From JADZAI01 sp964390465 (lineage in GTDB: Bacteria; Pseudomonadota; Alphaproteobacteria; Micropepsales; Micropepsaceae), in the NCBI GenBank assembly GCA_964390465.1, contig CAYMIJ010000009.1, positions 1 through 64,000 on the forward strand: DNA of 64,000 nucleotides, given 5' to 3'. This document shows positions 43,596 through 52,400 of this stretch, piece by piece. The position numbers and the translations under genes were made by a program. The number at the start of each line of letters is the position of its first letter. The first letter of the stretch is position 1. The notes beneath the pieces are model-generated. The model had not been told where the DNA came from and searched no databases. It worked only from the letters and a program-made list of their open reading frames with translations.

Positions 43596-44303
43596 TCAGG
43601 TCTCGCTGTCGGAGTGCGAGGCGGTGGCATCGCCCTTGGGCCGTTCCTCGCCCAGATACGAGCCGCGCACCAGATAGACGACCTGTTCGGCGATATTGGT
43701 GGCGTGATCGCCAACCCGCTCCAGATTCTTGGCGACGAACAGAAGATGCGTCGAAAGTGAAATCGTGCGCGGATCTTCCATCATGTAGGTGAGCAGTTCG
43801 CGGAACAGCGAATTATAGAGTTCATCGATCTCTTCATCGCGGCGCCACACGAGTTCGGCGGCATCTGCGTCGCGTGCGGCATAAGCATCCAGAACGGCTT
43901 TAAGCTGGGAAAGGCACTCGCGGCCCATGCGGATCAGGCCCTGCGTCAGGCGCAGCGGTTGTTCGCGATTGAGCACAATCGCCCGCTTGGCAAGGTTCTT
44001 GGCCAGATCGCCGATACGCTCGATCTCGTTGGAGATGCGCAGCGCCGTCACTGTCAGGCGCAGGTCGACGCCCACCGGCTGGCGAAGCGCCAGAATTTTC
44101 ACGGCCGCGCTTTCGATCTGGCGCTCGTATTCGTCAATACGATGATCGACCTCGATCATGCGCACGGCCAGCGCCGAGTCGCGCTTGGCGACCGCATCAA
44201 TCGACCCTTGCAGCAATTGTTCGGCAACCCCGCCCATCTGCGCGACATGGGTCGCGATGGCTTCAAGTTCGCCTTCATAGGATTTGACAACATGTTCCGG
44301 CAT
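43596..44303 (-). CDS. phoU: Phosphate signalling protein PhoU
   Basis: A 235-aa protein with two PhoU three-helix-bundle domains. Metal-binding repeats are seen as VDHRIDEYERQIE in the first and RDEEIDELYNSLFRE in the second, with ALRISNEIERIGDLAKNLAKRA and LLFVAKNLERVGDHATNIAEQVV closing each half. PhoU damps PhoR signalling and Pst uptake when phosphate is enough. Unusually, the pstSCAB genes that normally adjoin phoU are absent here. Confidence 0.95.
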   Translation of the reverse strand: MPEHVVKSYEGELEAIATHVAQMGGVAEQLLQGSIDAVAKRDSALAVRMIEVDHRIDEYERQIESAAVKILALRQPVGVDLRLTVTALRISNEIERIGDLAKNLAKRAIVLNREQPLRLTQGLIRMGRECLSQLKAVLDAYAARDADAAELVWRRDEEIDELYNSLFRELLTYMMEDPRTISLSTHLLFVAKNLERVGDHATNIAEQVVYLVRGSYLGEERPKGDATASHSDSET

Positions 44304-44349
44304 GGGGGCCCTCGCTGAATGGCGACATCTCTAAGGCGCTGAGTGAGCG

Positions 44350-44382
44350 TCTATGTAACAGTGATGTGACAGTTATGTGAAA
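44350..44382 (-). promoter_or_regulatory. PHO box (three 11-bp repeats) before phoU-phoB
   Basis: On the minus strand three consecutive 11-mers read TTTCACATAAC, TGTCACATCAC and TGTTACATAGA. The core matches the PHO-box form CTGTCAC-N4-CTGTTAC with 11-bp spacing (44353-44372), the binding site of PhoB. It fills most of the 82-base gap between phoR and phoU and implies autoregulation of phoU-phoB. Confidence 0.8.
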
Positions 44383-44385
44383 CCG

Positions 44386-45549
44386 TCAGGGGCGAGCTGG
44401 CAAAATGACGGTAAACCGGCTGCCTTTGCCCGGCTCGCTGTCGACTTCCAGCCTTGCGCGATGCCGGTTGAGGATATGCTTCACAATAGCCAGCCCGAGA
44501 CCGGTGCCGCCCCGCTCGCGGCTTGCCTTGGCGTCAACACGGTAAAACCGTTCGGTCAGGCGCGGCAGATGTTCGCGCGCGATGCCGGGGCCTTTGTCGA
44601 GAACCGCACAACGCACGACCGGCCCGGCCACCTCATCGACATGGGAAATCTGAATGGTGATGTCGCCGCCTTCTGCGCCGTATTTGATGGCGTTGTCGGT
44701 CAGATTCTGGACCACCTGAACAAGATCGTCACGCTCACCTGGCACGAGTGGAATCGTGCCGTTTGTTTCGATCAGCACCTTCACACCGGCCCTTTGTAAT
44801 TGCGGCTGCACGGCGTCCACGACATCGCGGGCGATTGCCACAATGTCAGCCGCACCCGAAGGGCGCACATGCTCGTTCAGTTCGATGCGCGACAGCGACA
44901 GAAGATCGTCGATCAATCGGCGCATGCGCTCGGCCTGAACCTGCATGATGTCCAGAAAGCGGACCTGTGCCTCCGGGTCGTCCCGTGCCGGTCCGCGTAT
45001 CGTTTCGATGAATCCCGAAAGGCTCGTCAATGGCGTGCGCAATTCGTGGCTTGCATTGGCAACAAAGTCGGCCCGCATACGCTCCACCCGCGTCACCGAT
45101 GTCGTGTCGCGCAGGATAATCAGGGCATGATCAATCGCACCGGGCGGTGATGGCGAGGCAATATGCGCCTCGATCGAACGCTCAACAGGCACCGGCAAAG
45201 TAAAGGATATGTCTTCTGCCGGTCCGCCATCCAGAACGCGCTCAACCGCCTGAAGCACGGCCGGCACGCGGAACGTTGTGGCCAGCGGCTTACCCTCCTG
45301 CGCGCCCGTCAGTTCACCGGCTGCATCGTTGCGAATGACAACGCGGCCATCGTGGCCCACCAGAACAGCCGCATCGGGCAGTGCCGCCAGTCCGCGCCGA
45401 ATGGCGTCAAATGGATCGGGTTGCGGCTCGGCAAGGACGGGCGGTTGAACGGCGGCCCGTCCTGACCTGCGCCGCAATGCCAGCACATACCCCGTCAGCC
45501 CCCCGACGGCAGCGCATAAGATCGCCAGAAAGATGGACAGGCCAGACAT
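44386..45549 (-). CDS. phoR: Phosphate regulon sensor kinase PhoR
   Basis: A 387-aa membrane histidine kinase. One N-terminal TM helix (about 3-25) is followed by a PAS-like region (about 45-145; PDAAVLVGHDGRVVIRNDAA), the HisKA domain FVANASHELRTPLTSLSGFIE with the phospho-His, and a HATPase domain (DNAIKYGAEGGDI, DKGPGIAREHLPRLTERFYR, GTGLGLAIVKHILNRH). It has a single TM rather than the two typical of enteric PhoR. It phosphorylates PhoB. Order and strand match phoR-phoU-phoB. Confidence 0.93.
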   Translation of the reverse strand: MSGLSIFLAILCAAVGGLTGYVLALRRRSGRAAVQPPVLAEPQPDPFDAIRRGLAALPDAAVLVGHDGRVVIRNDAAGELTGAQEGKPLATTFRVPAVLQAVERVLDGGPAEDISFTLPVPVERSIEAHIASPSPPGAIDHALIILRDTTSVTRVERMRADFVANASHELRTPLTSLSGFIETIRGPARDDPEAQVRFLDIMQVQAERMRRLIDDLLSLSRIELNEHVRPSGAADIVAIARDVVDAVQPQLQRAGVKVLIETNGTIPLVPGERDDLVQVVQNLTDNAIKYGAEGGDITIQISHVDEVAGPVVRCAVLDKGPGIAREHLPRLTERFYRVDAKASRERGGTGLGLAIVKHILNRHRARLEVDSEPGKGSRFTVILPARP

Positions 45550-45623
45550 CTCAGGCGCAATCGTCGGGCATGGCGGAAATGAGCATCACGCTCCAGCGTC
45601 TAGCACTGCTTTCATGACAATAC

Positions 45624-45659
45624 GACAAAGGCAGACAAGCCATGCCGTCTGCCTTTGTC
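45624..45659 (-). terminator. Terminator-like hairpin after the CVNH gene
   Basis: A perfect 13-bp inverted repeat, GACAAAGGCAGAC (45624-45636) and GTCTGCCTTTGTC (45647-45659), with a 10-base loop, 21 bases past the stop of the CVNH protein gene. The U tract after it is short, so termination efficiency is uncertain. Confidence 0.6.
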
Positions 45660-45680
45660 ATCAGGAGGTGTCTGCCACCT

Positions 45681-48600
45681 TTATTGGGGCACTGGGCAGC
45701 GATCTGGATAGGCTTCAGCATGGGCGGGATTGTTGCAATCCAGCGGGCACTGATCGCCGACATTGGCCGGATCGCTGCAGTCCAACTCCGCTGGCGGTGA
45801 GGCCGGTTCCGGCTCGGGTTCCGGTGTCGCTTCTGGTGTTGGCTCCGGCGTTGCTTCCGGGGTCGGTTCTGGAGTCGCCTCTGGTGTCGGCTCCGGCGTG
45901 GCCTCAGGAGTCGGTTCCTCGGTAGGTTCAGGCGTTGCTTCTGGCGTCGGCTCCGGCGTGGCCTCAGGAGTCGGTTCCTCGGCAGGTTCAGGCGTTGCTT
46001 CTGGCGTCGGCTCCGGGGTCGCTTCTGGTGTCGGCTCCGGCGTTGCTTCTGGCATCGGTTCCGGTGTCGGCTCCGGAGTCGCTTCCGGTGTCGCTTCCGG
46101 CGTCGACTCCGGCGTTGCTTCCGGCGTGGCCTCAGGTGTGGGCACTGCCGTTGGTTCAGACGTCACGGCCGGGGTGGGCTCAGACACGGGCACCTCTGCA
46201 GGTGTTGCTTCCGGCGTGACCTTAGGCTGAGGCTCAGCAAGGCCTTTTTCGCTGGCGGCATCCGGCACGATCTGTGGACATGCCTCGGGATTCGCCGCCG
46301 CCTGTGCCGGATCACTGCAATCGGCGAGCGGTACTGATTCCGGGTCAAGCGGTTGGCCAGACATATCAGTGCCCTCAACCGGCGGCGCTGTTTCGATCTC
46401 GGTCACAGCAGGCGCTTCAGCGGCCACGGGCGGCGGCATGTCAGGCGTCGCCGCCGCGATGGCAGCTTCTGGCGCAGGGGCCATGAAGCCCTCACAGACA
46501 AGCTGTCCGTTGGCGTTCACGATCTCCTTATCCGCACAATCAGCCACAGGCAGTGCGGTGGGAATCCATGCACCCGCCTCGTTGAGGCATTCTGCTGAAA
46601 GGATGCCGCCCGCCAGCGTGCCATTGCGGCAGGACGCCGCCCAGTCACCGACCGGCATAGCTTCCGCCATGCGTTCAGCCGCTGCATCTCCGCTCAGAAC
46701 CTCACCATTCTCGGCCAGGCGCGGCGCGATCTCAGCCACTGCCACCTCTGGGGCGACCTGCGAGGGGATGCCGGCACAACCCAGCGCCCCGCTCTCGTTG
46801 TAGATATCGCCGCTGCACAGCGCATAAGGCAGTGACGTCCACTGCGTACCACCCGCAGGCATTACGCATTCAGCCGTCAGATAGTCCCCGCTGATCGCGG
46901 CGTTCTGGCACGACTGCTGATAGGAACCAGCCGGCAGCGCGATCACCGGAACGACGCTCACCAAAGGCTGCACGCCGCCGCAGGTCAGAATGCCCGCCAT
47001 GTTGTTGATGTCGCCCTGGCAGCCGCGATACTCGAGCGCCGCTGCAATATACGCACCCGCGCTGTTGAGACATTCGGCATAGAGCACACCGCCTGCTGCC
47101 GCAGGCAGACGACAGGTTTGCTGATACGAACCCGGCGGCACGGCTTCTTCCGCCACAATCACCGCGACGGGCGGCGCGGTGCAGGTCAACTGGCCATCCG
47201 TATTGGCAAGCGGCAGATCGCACTGTGCCGTATCGACCGACGACATCGCCCACTGACCGGACGCACGCAGACATTCGGCGGTCAGCACCGTGCCGTTCAT
47301 CACGCCGTTCCGGCATGATTGCGCCCAGCCACCCGCAGGCAGCGGTGCGCTGTTGCAGATCAGCGCGCCATTGCGATTGCCGATATCGCCGGTGCAGCTA
47401 CGCGTATCGAGAACGCTGTCCTGCCAGCGGCCACGCTGATCCTGACATTCAGCAACAAGATAATATCCGTCCCATGTCACCGCGCGGCAGCTCTGCGCAT
47501 ATGAGCCCGCCGGCGTGGGCTGCTGCGGAATGGCACCGCAGACCAGATCGCCATCGTCATTTGAAATCGGATAGGGGCAGGTGCGTACATCAATGCCGCT
47601 TGTGCGCCAGCGGCCGCGCTGGGTGCGGCATTCCGCACTGAGGACATAGCCATCGAACGAGGCATTGCGGCAGGTATTCGCCCAGCCACCTGCCGGCATG
47701 GGGACATTGCCGCGCCTGTGGTCAGGCCGCCACGACGTGTCGCAATACAGCGCGCCACCATAGTTGAAGATGCCGGATGAACAGTCGGTCCAGCGGATTT
47801 CAGACGAGCGCCACTCACCCTGCCAGCCGAGGCACTGGCCATAGATCCAGTCGCCATAGACGCTCACATCGCGGCATGAATCATACCAGTTGCCTTCCGG
47901 CAGATAGTAGTAATCGGCGGGCAGCGGCGAATAATAGTAATAGGGATCGCCATAAGCGGGCGGTGCCGCGCGGCGCGGTGGTGGTGGAATGCGCGTCATG
48001 CGCGGCGGGGCGCGGCGATAGTCGCTGGCGCATACCAGACGGCCATTGTCGTTCTCGACACCGGTGCGGCAGCTGCGCCAGCCAATCTCGCTCACCCGCC
48101 AGCGCCCGCGATTGTCACGACATTCTGCGGCGAAGCGCCCGCCTGTCACGGTGGCCGCACGGCAGGTGCGCTGCCAGCCGCCGGGCGGGGCATAGACACT
48201 GGCCTCTCGCGTCACCGGCACCGGGAGATTGATCGATACCTTTTCGATGTCGCGATCGCACACCAGCGTGCCGCCGATATTGGTGATGGTTGTTCCGCAG
48301 CGCCGCCAGTTGACGAGGCTCACACGGGTGCCGCCTTCCCAATCGCGGCAGCGGGCCGAGAGCGTATCACCTGCGACATCGAAATCGGGGCAGCTGGCCG
48401 CCCATGATCCGGGTGGCACGATGCGCTTGCGCTCGCAGGCAAGACGGCCTTCACCCGTCACACCGATCCCGGTGCGGCATTCGTTCTGGCGCAGCACCGA
48501 GCCGATCCAGCGCCCTTTGCTGTCGAGGCACTCCGCGCGCAAAGACCCCTGCGTCACCGCAAAGATGCGGCAGGCGCGCGCCCACGATCCGATCGGGCGG

Positions 48601-49031
48601 GTGCCCGGCAGGTCGCAGACAAGGCGACCGTCATTGTTCAGCAGAGCGGTATCACAGCCCTTCAGCGACACCCGCGTGCGATAGAAGCGGCCATCGGCCG
48701 AGCGGCATTCAGCGGCCAGCACTTTGCCATCCGAGATGAAATTGCGGCAGGTCGAAGGCCAGTGCCCGGCAGGCAGCGACGAACGCCGCAGACAGACAAG
48801 CGCGCCGTTATCATTGCGGATATCGCCAAGACAGTCGGCGACACGCGCCAGCTTGGCCTGAACCTGCTTACCCTTCAGGTCTGTGCAGCGCGCCGTCAGT
48901 ACGCCACCGCGCGCCACTGCCGCATTGCTGCATGTCTTTTGGTAGGATCCGGGCGGGGCGGCGGGCCGGGCCTCGGCCACACCCAGACCAAGAATAACTG
49001 ACACGAAAACAATCAGGGCAGACCAGCGCAT
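45681..49031 (-). CDS. Giant secreted protein with twelve CVNH (cyanovirin-N) half-repeats and a PT/E stalk
   Basis: A 1116-aa exported protein. The ATG at 49031 (after CGGAG) gives the signal peptide MRWSALIVFVSVILGLGVAEA. Residues about 20-847 hold twelve copies of a 50-60-residue module, each of the pattern GSxxxTC-N-(G)-L-A-EC-G-W-(R/V)xC-I-N-xGxLxC. This is the cyanovirin-N half-repeat (compare SYQKTC, TARC and NDNGALVC with CV-N), with an extra Cys pair in most copies. CV-N folds need two half-repeats, so twelve would make six lectin units. A Tyr-rich spacer lies between modules 5 and 6 (YGDPYYYYSPLPADYYYLP). Residues about 930-1083 form a stalk of PEATPEPTP repeats, and the tail has Cys motifs DCSDPAxxxxxCP. 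Glycan binding is the likely role. Neither transport nor partner is known. Confidence 0.85.
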   Translation of the reverse strand: MRWSALIVFVSVILGLGVAEARPAAPPGSYQKTCSNAAVARGGVLTARCTDLKGKQVQAKLARVADCLGDIRNDNGALVCLRRSSLPAGHWPSTCRNFISDGKVLAAECRSADGRFYRTRVSLKGCDTALLNNDGRLVCDLPGTRPIGSWARACRIFAVTQGSLRAECLDSKGRWIGSVLRQNECRTGIGVTGEGRLACERKRIVPPGSWAASCPDFDVAGDTLSARCRDWEGGTRVSLVNWRRCGTTITNIGGTLVCDRDIEKVSINLPVPVTREASVYAPPGGWQRTCRAATVTGGRFAAECRDNRGRWRVSEIGWRSCRTGVENDNGRLVCASDYRRAPPRMTRIPPPPRRAAPPAYGDPYYYYSPLPADYYYLPEGNWYDSCRDVSVYGDWIYGQCLGWQGEWRSSEIRWTDCSSGIFNYGGALYCDTSWRPDHRRGNVPMPAGGWANTCRNASFDGYVLSAECRTQRGRWRTSGIDVRTCPYPISNDDGDLVCGAIPQQPTPAGSYAQSCRAVTWDGYYLVAECQDQRGRWQDSVLDTRSCTGDIGNRNGALICNSAPLPAGGWAQSCRNGVMNGTVLTAECLRASGQWAMSSVDTAQCDLPLANTDGQLTCTAPPVAVIVAEEAVPPGSYQQTCRLPAAAGGVLYAECLNSAGAYIAAALEYRGCQGDINNMAGILTCGGVQPLVSVVPVIALPAGSYQQSCQNAAISGDYLTAECVMPAGGTQWTSLPYALCSGDIYNESGALGCAGIPSQVAPEVAVAEIAPRLAENGEVLSGDAAAERMAEAMPVGDWAASCRNGTLAGGILSAECLNEAGAWIPTALPVADCADKEIVNANGQLVCEGFMAPAPEAAIAAATPDMPPPVAAEAPAVTEIETAPPVEGTDMSGQPLDPESVPLADCSDPAQAAANPEACPQIVPDAASEKGLAEPQPKVTPEATPAEVPVSEPTPAVTSEPTAVPTPEATPEATPESTPEATPEATPEPTPEPMPEATPEPTPEATPEPTPEATPEPAEEPTPEATPEPTPEATPEPTEEPTPEATPEPTPEATPEPTPEATPEPTPEATPEPEPEPASPPAELDCSDPANVGDQCPLDCNNPAHAEAYPDRCPVPQ
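45901..46020 (-). repeat. 60-bp tandem repeat in the stalk region
   Basis: Bases 45901-45960 and 45961-46020 agree at 57 of 60 positions. They lie within a longer array (about 45780-46230) of shorter, looser units coding Pro-Glu-Ala-Thr-Pro-Glu-Pro-Thr. Such arrays change length easily by slippage or recombination, so the stalk length may vary between strains. Confidence 0.85.
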
Positions 49032-49163
49032 CGGTATTCTCCGAAACCTGCGGTGACTCTGACCGCTGTCCACCTGATACGCAAGCATGAGCGCCAGATC
49101 ATCGCCAGCAGACCCCCAGCTAGGCCTGCCCGGCTGAACAGGCAGTGAACCGCCGGGCAGCAC

Positions 49164-49439
49164 TCAGCAGCAGGCTTCAGCCGCCAGCCGTGCGGCCACC
49201 TCGCCCAGCGCGTTGACATCGCCGGGCGTGACCTCGGCCATCGGCACCGGGATGCGAAAGACGATCTGCGCCACCGGATGAACCAGCGCCAGTGTGGTCG
49301 TGCGCCCCGGCCCATCCGGGTTGAGGCAGGGGTCTTCGCTGACCAGCCAGGCCTCCTCGCCCTCGCCGAAGCGGGCGGCGGCCCAGGCCTTGATGCGGGA
49401 CGCCGCGCCGGCGTGCGACAATGTGAGGCGTTTCAACAT
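49164..49439 (-). CDS. Small conserved hypothetical protein
   Basis: A 91-aa protein that opens MLKRLTLSHAGAASRIKAWA, followed by ARFGEGEEAWLVSEDPCLNPDGPGR and a hydrophobic strand LALVHPVAQIVFRIPVPMAE. Similar small proteins occur in alphaproteobacteria without a known function. It lies upstream of the CVNH gene on the same strand (132-base gap) and diverges from the VWA giant protein gene with 60 bases between starts. Confidence 0.6.
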   Translation of the reverse strand: MLKRLTLSHAGAASRIKAWAAARFGEGEEAWLVSEDPCLNPDGPGRTTTLALVHPVAQIVFRIPVPMAEVTPGDVNALGEVAARLAAEACC

Positions 49440-49499
49440 GGCCCGCCCATGCTAACACAGGGGCAGGCCGGGACGAACAGTCCAGCGCAGGAGAGAGCC

Positions 49500-52400
49500 A
49501 TGAAACGCATTTTAACGGGTTTCGCATTCGCCCTCGGCCTTGCCGTCAGCCTTGCCCCGCGCGGGCAGGATGCACCTGCGCCACCGGCGAATACCGGCTT
49601 CGAAACGGCTGCCCCTGTCACCCTCGATAGCCGTGTGGAAGGCGCCATCCAGCGCAATCAGTATGGCAATACTGAATACGCCTATTACGTGCTGACACTG
49701 GACGAGGCGAACGCCAACACGCGCTTTGATGTCGTGGCCACCGGTCATGGCGGCGAAGGCAAAGTCAGCGTCGCCTATGTCGATGGCAAGGACGGCCCGA
49801 TCGAAGCGGTCGAGGCCAATGACAGCGGCGAAGCCCGCCTCGTCAGCTATGTGCTGGGCGCTGGCAAACATGTGTTCCGTCTTTCGGCCAGCGGCGTTGG
49901 TGAAGGCACACCGCCAGCCTTCACCCTGAGTTTTGAACCCAGGGGCACATGGCAGGCCGGAGAGGAACGTGAGCCCAATCTCAGACACGATCTGGCTTAC
50001 GCCGGGCAGGTCGAACCGGGCATGAAAGGTGAATTTGCAGGCGAGGAGACCTACGACTTCATCGCCTTCGATGTGCCGGAACCATTGCGGCTGTGGACCG
50101 TTGAGGCCAACGGCGATGGCCTGCGCGCCCTGCGTCTGTCGAGTGCCACTGCCGGTGTAGAGAAGGAAAGCAGCAAGGAGGGCCAGGAAGCGGCGCAGAT
50201 GTGGAGCGTGTTGCTGCCCCCCGGAAAAGTCTATTTTCAGGTGATGGGCGGCAAGGGCGCCTGGAATGTCAAACTGACACCATCAGGCCCGGCCCCCATT
50301 GAGGCGCTCAGCGGCACACCAGCCGCGCGCAAGGAAGGCGAAAGCGATGAAATCGAACCCAATGGCGGGTTTGATCGCGCATTGATCCTGCCTGTCGATG
50401 GCAGCCGCGCCGGTCAGATTGAAGGCACCGACGATATCGACACCTACCGTTTCACGCTGGACGGCCCATCCCGCGTGAAGCTGGCGCTGAGTGGCATGAA
50501 CGACATGCGCCTCAGGGCCAATGTCTATCGTGTGACGACAGCTATGGAACTCAAACGCTTTGAAATGAACCGGGAAGACCCGAATAGCGCAGCCGCCATG
50601 GGCACGGCGTCGCAGGTCTTTCAGTTGGGGCAGGGCGACTATTATGTCGAAATCCGTGGCGACCGGCGGGAGAAGACGCCTTATCAGCTCAGTGTCGCCC
50701 GGTTGCCCGTCTTTGGATCAGACGTTGATCTGGAGCCGAATGATGACGCCATTGAGGCCAGCCCCCTGCCCACCAGCCTGCACCTGACCGGAGATCTGAC
50801 CGGCAATGACTTTGACTGGTACCAGCTTCCTGATCTTGATCAGCCAACGACCCTGACCGTCAAAACAGCGCCATCCAACAACCCGCTCACCCTGCGCGTC
50901 GGCACCACGACCATCACATCTGCACTGAACGGGCCGCTTTCGTTTGATACAAGTGAAGCCGATCTTCAACCTAATGACGACAAGACAGTCTACACGATCG
51001 ATCTTCCTGCCGGGAAAAACCGCGCCCTGAAGATTCGTGGCGATCGGTCCAACATCCAGCCTTATGATCTAGCCCTCTCGTTCAGCGCCGGGCCGCAGGC
51101 TGTGTCCGTCAGCAACACGCTGGTGCCGGCCCTGTCATTTGCACATGACAAGGTCGCGGCATTCGCCAGTGTTCATCAGCGCGTTGAGGTGACGCTTTCG
51201 GTTCAGAACACCGGATCAGCCGCCACGGATGCGGCGCTTGCCTTCAACCTGTCCGATGATCGCTGGGTGATTGAGGGCGCGCCGCAGACCCTGCACATCG
51301 AAGCCGGACAAAGCGCGCAGGCCAAGTTCATGCTCGTCGCGCCGCCCATGCAGTTTGACGGATCATCCATCATTTTCAGTGCCAAAGCAGCATCCGATGC
51401 TGCACAGGGCGCAGTTGAAGCCAAAATCTCTGTTTCCACCGACGCGCCCATGGCCTCACCCGAACGACGCTGGGGCGTCCCGACCGCCATGCTGGGCGGC
51501 ATCGACGTCGCCTGGAACATGATGGGCGCAACCACCGCTGAGGGGACGAAGCATCTCATTGATGGCTTCGCAACCGCCGGCACGGCGGAACGCATTGGTG
51601 CCAGCGACGACCCTGAAAATCTGGCCATCATTGATCTGGCCGGTGATGCGCCCATCAGGATTACGGGCGTCATCGTCAACCCGACCAACGGACCGGACTT
51701 TCACGATCAGATCCGCACAATGGCCATTGAAACATCCGTAGACGGATCAAATTACACGCGCCAGTACGAGGGCGAGATAGGCCCGCGTCAGCAGGACTAT
51801 CCCATCGTGTTTGCGGCACCGGTGGAAGCGAAGTTTGTGAAAGTCCTGCCACTGACACCACAGCGCCGCCAATACAGTGCGCCGACCATCGGGGAAGTGA
51901 AAGTCATCGCTGCCGCTGATACGGCAAACACCATCGCACCACAGGGCTTCAATCTGGCTGACCCACGCCTCGGCGGGTTCGTCACCGAGTTCCGGCCGGT
52001 CAATGTCGATTTCTATCGCCTGCTGACAGGCGAAAGCAGCGCGGGCAGTGCCTATTTCAACAATGAAGAAACCGACCGGCGCATGTTCTGGACCATGTCG
52101 TTCTGGAACCAGCGCGCAGCCCGCGTCGCCCGGATCGAGTGGCGCGACAATGATGACCTCGACCTCGACAAGGCGATCCACCGCGTGAGCGTAGAGGCCG
52201 CGATGGAAGCAAACGGGCCTTATGAGAAAGTCGGTGTCTGGGACGTGCATGGTCCTGACGGCACAGGTTCTGCGCAGCCCTTCCTGCCTGAAAAGCCGTT
52301 CTGGGCGCGCTTCGTGCGCTTCACGGTCGAGGTGCCCCCGAAACGCGAGGATGGGGCTTCGGTCTATCTGCTCCCGCCGCGTCAGATTTCGATCTTTGAA

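Noticed and set aside
45599..45625. TTGTC...TTGTCATG as a PHO box before phoR
   Set aside because: The repeat period is 8 bases, not 11.
45763..46230. Plus-strand frame coding Gly-Ser-Gly-Val-Ala repeats
   Set aside because: It is the antisense reading of the Pro/Thr/Glu stalk; periodic DNA keeps several frames open.
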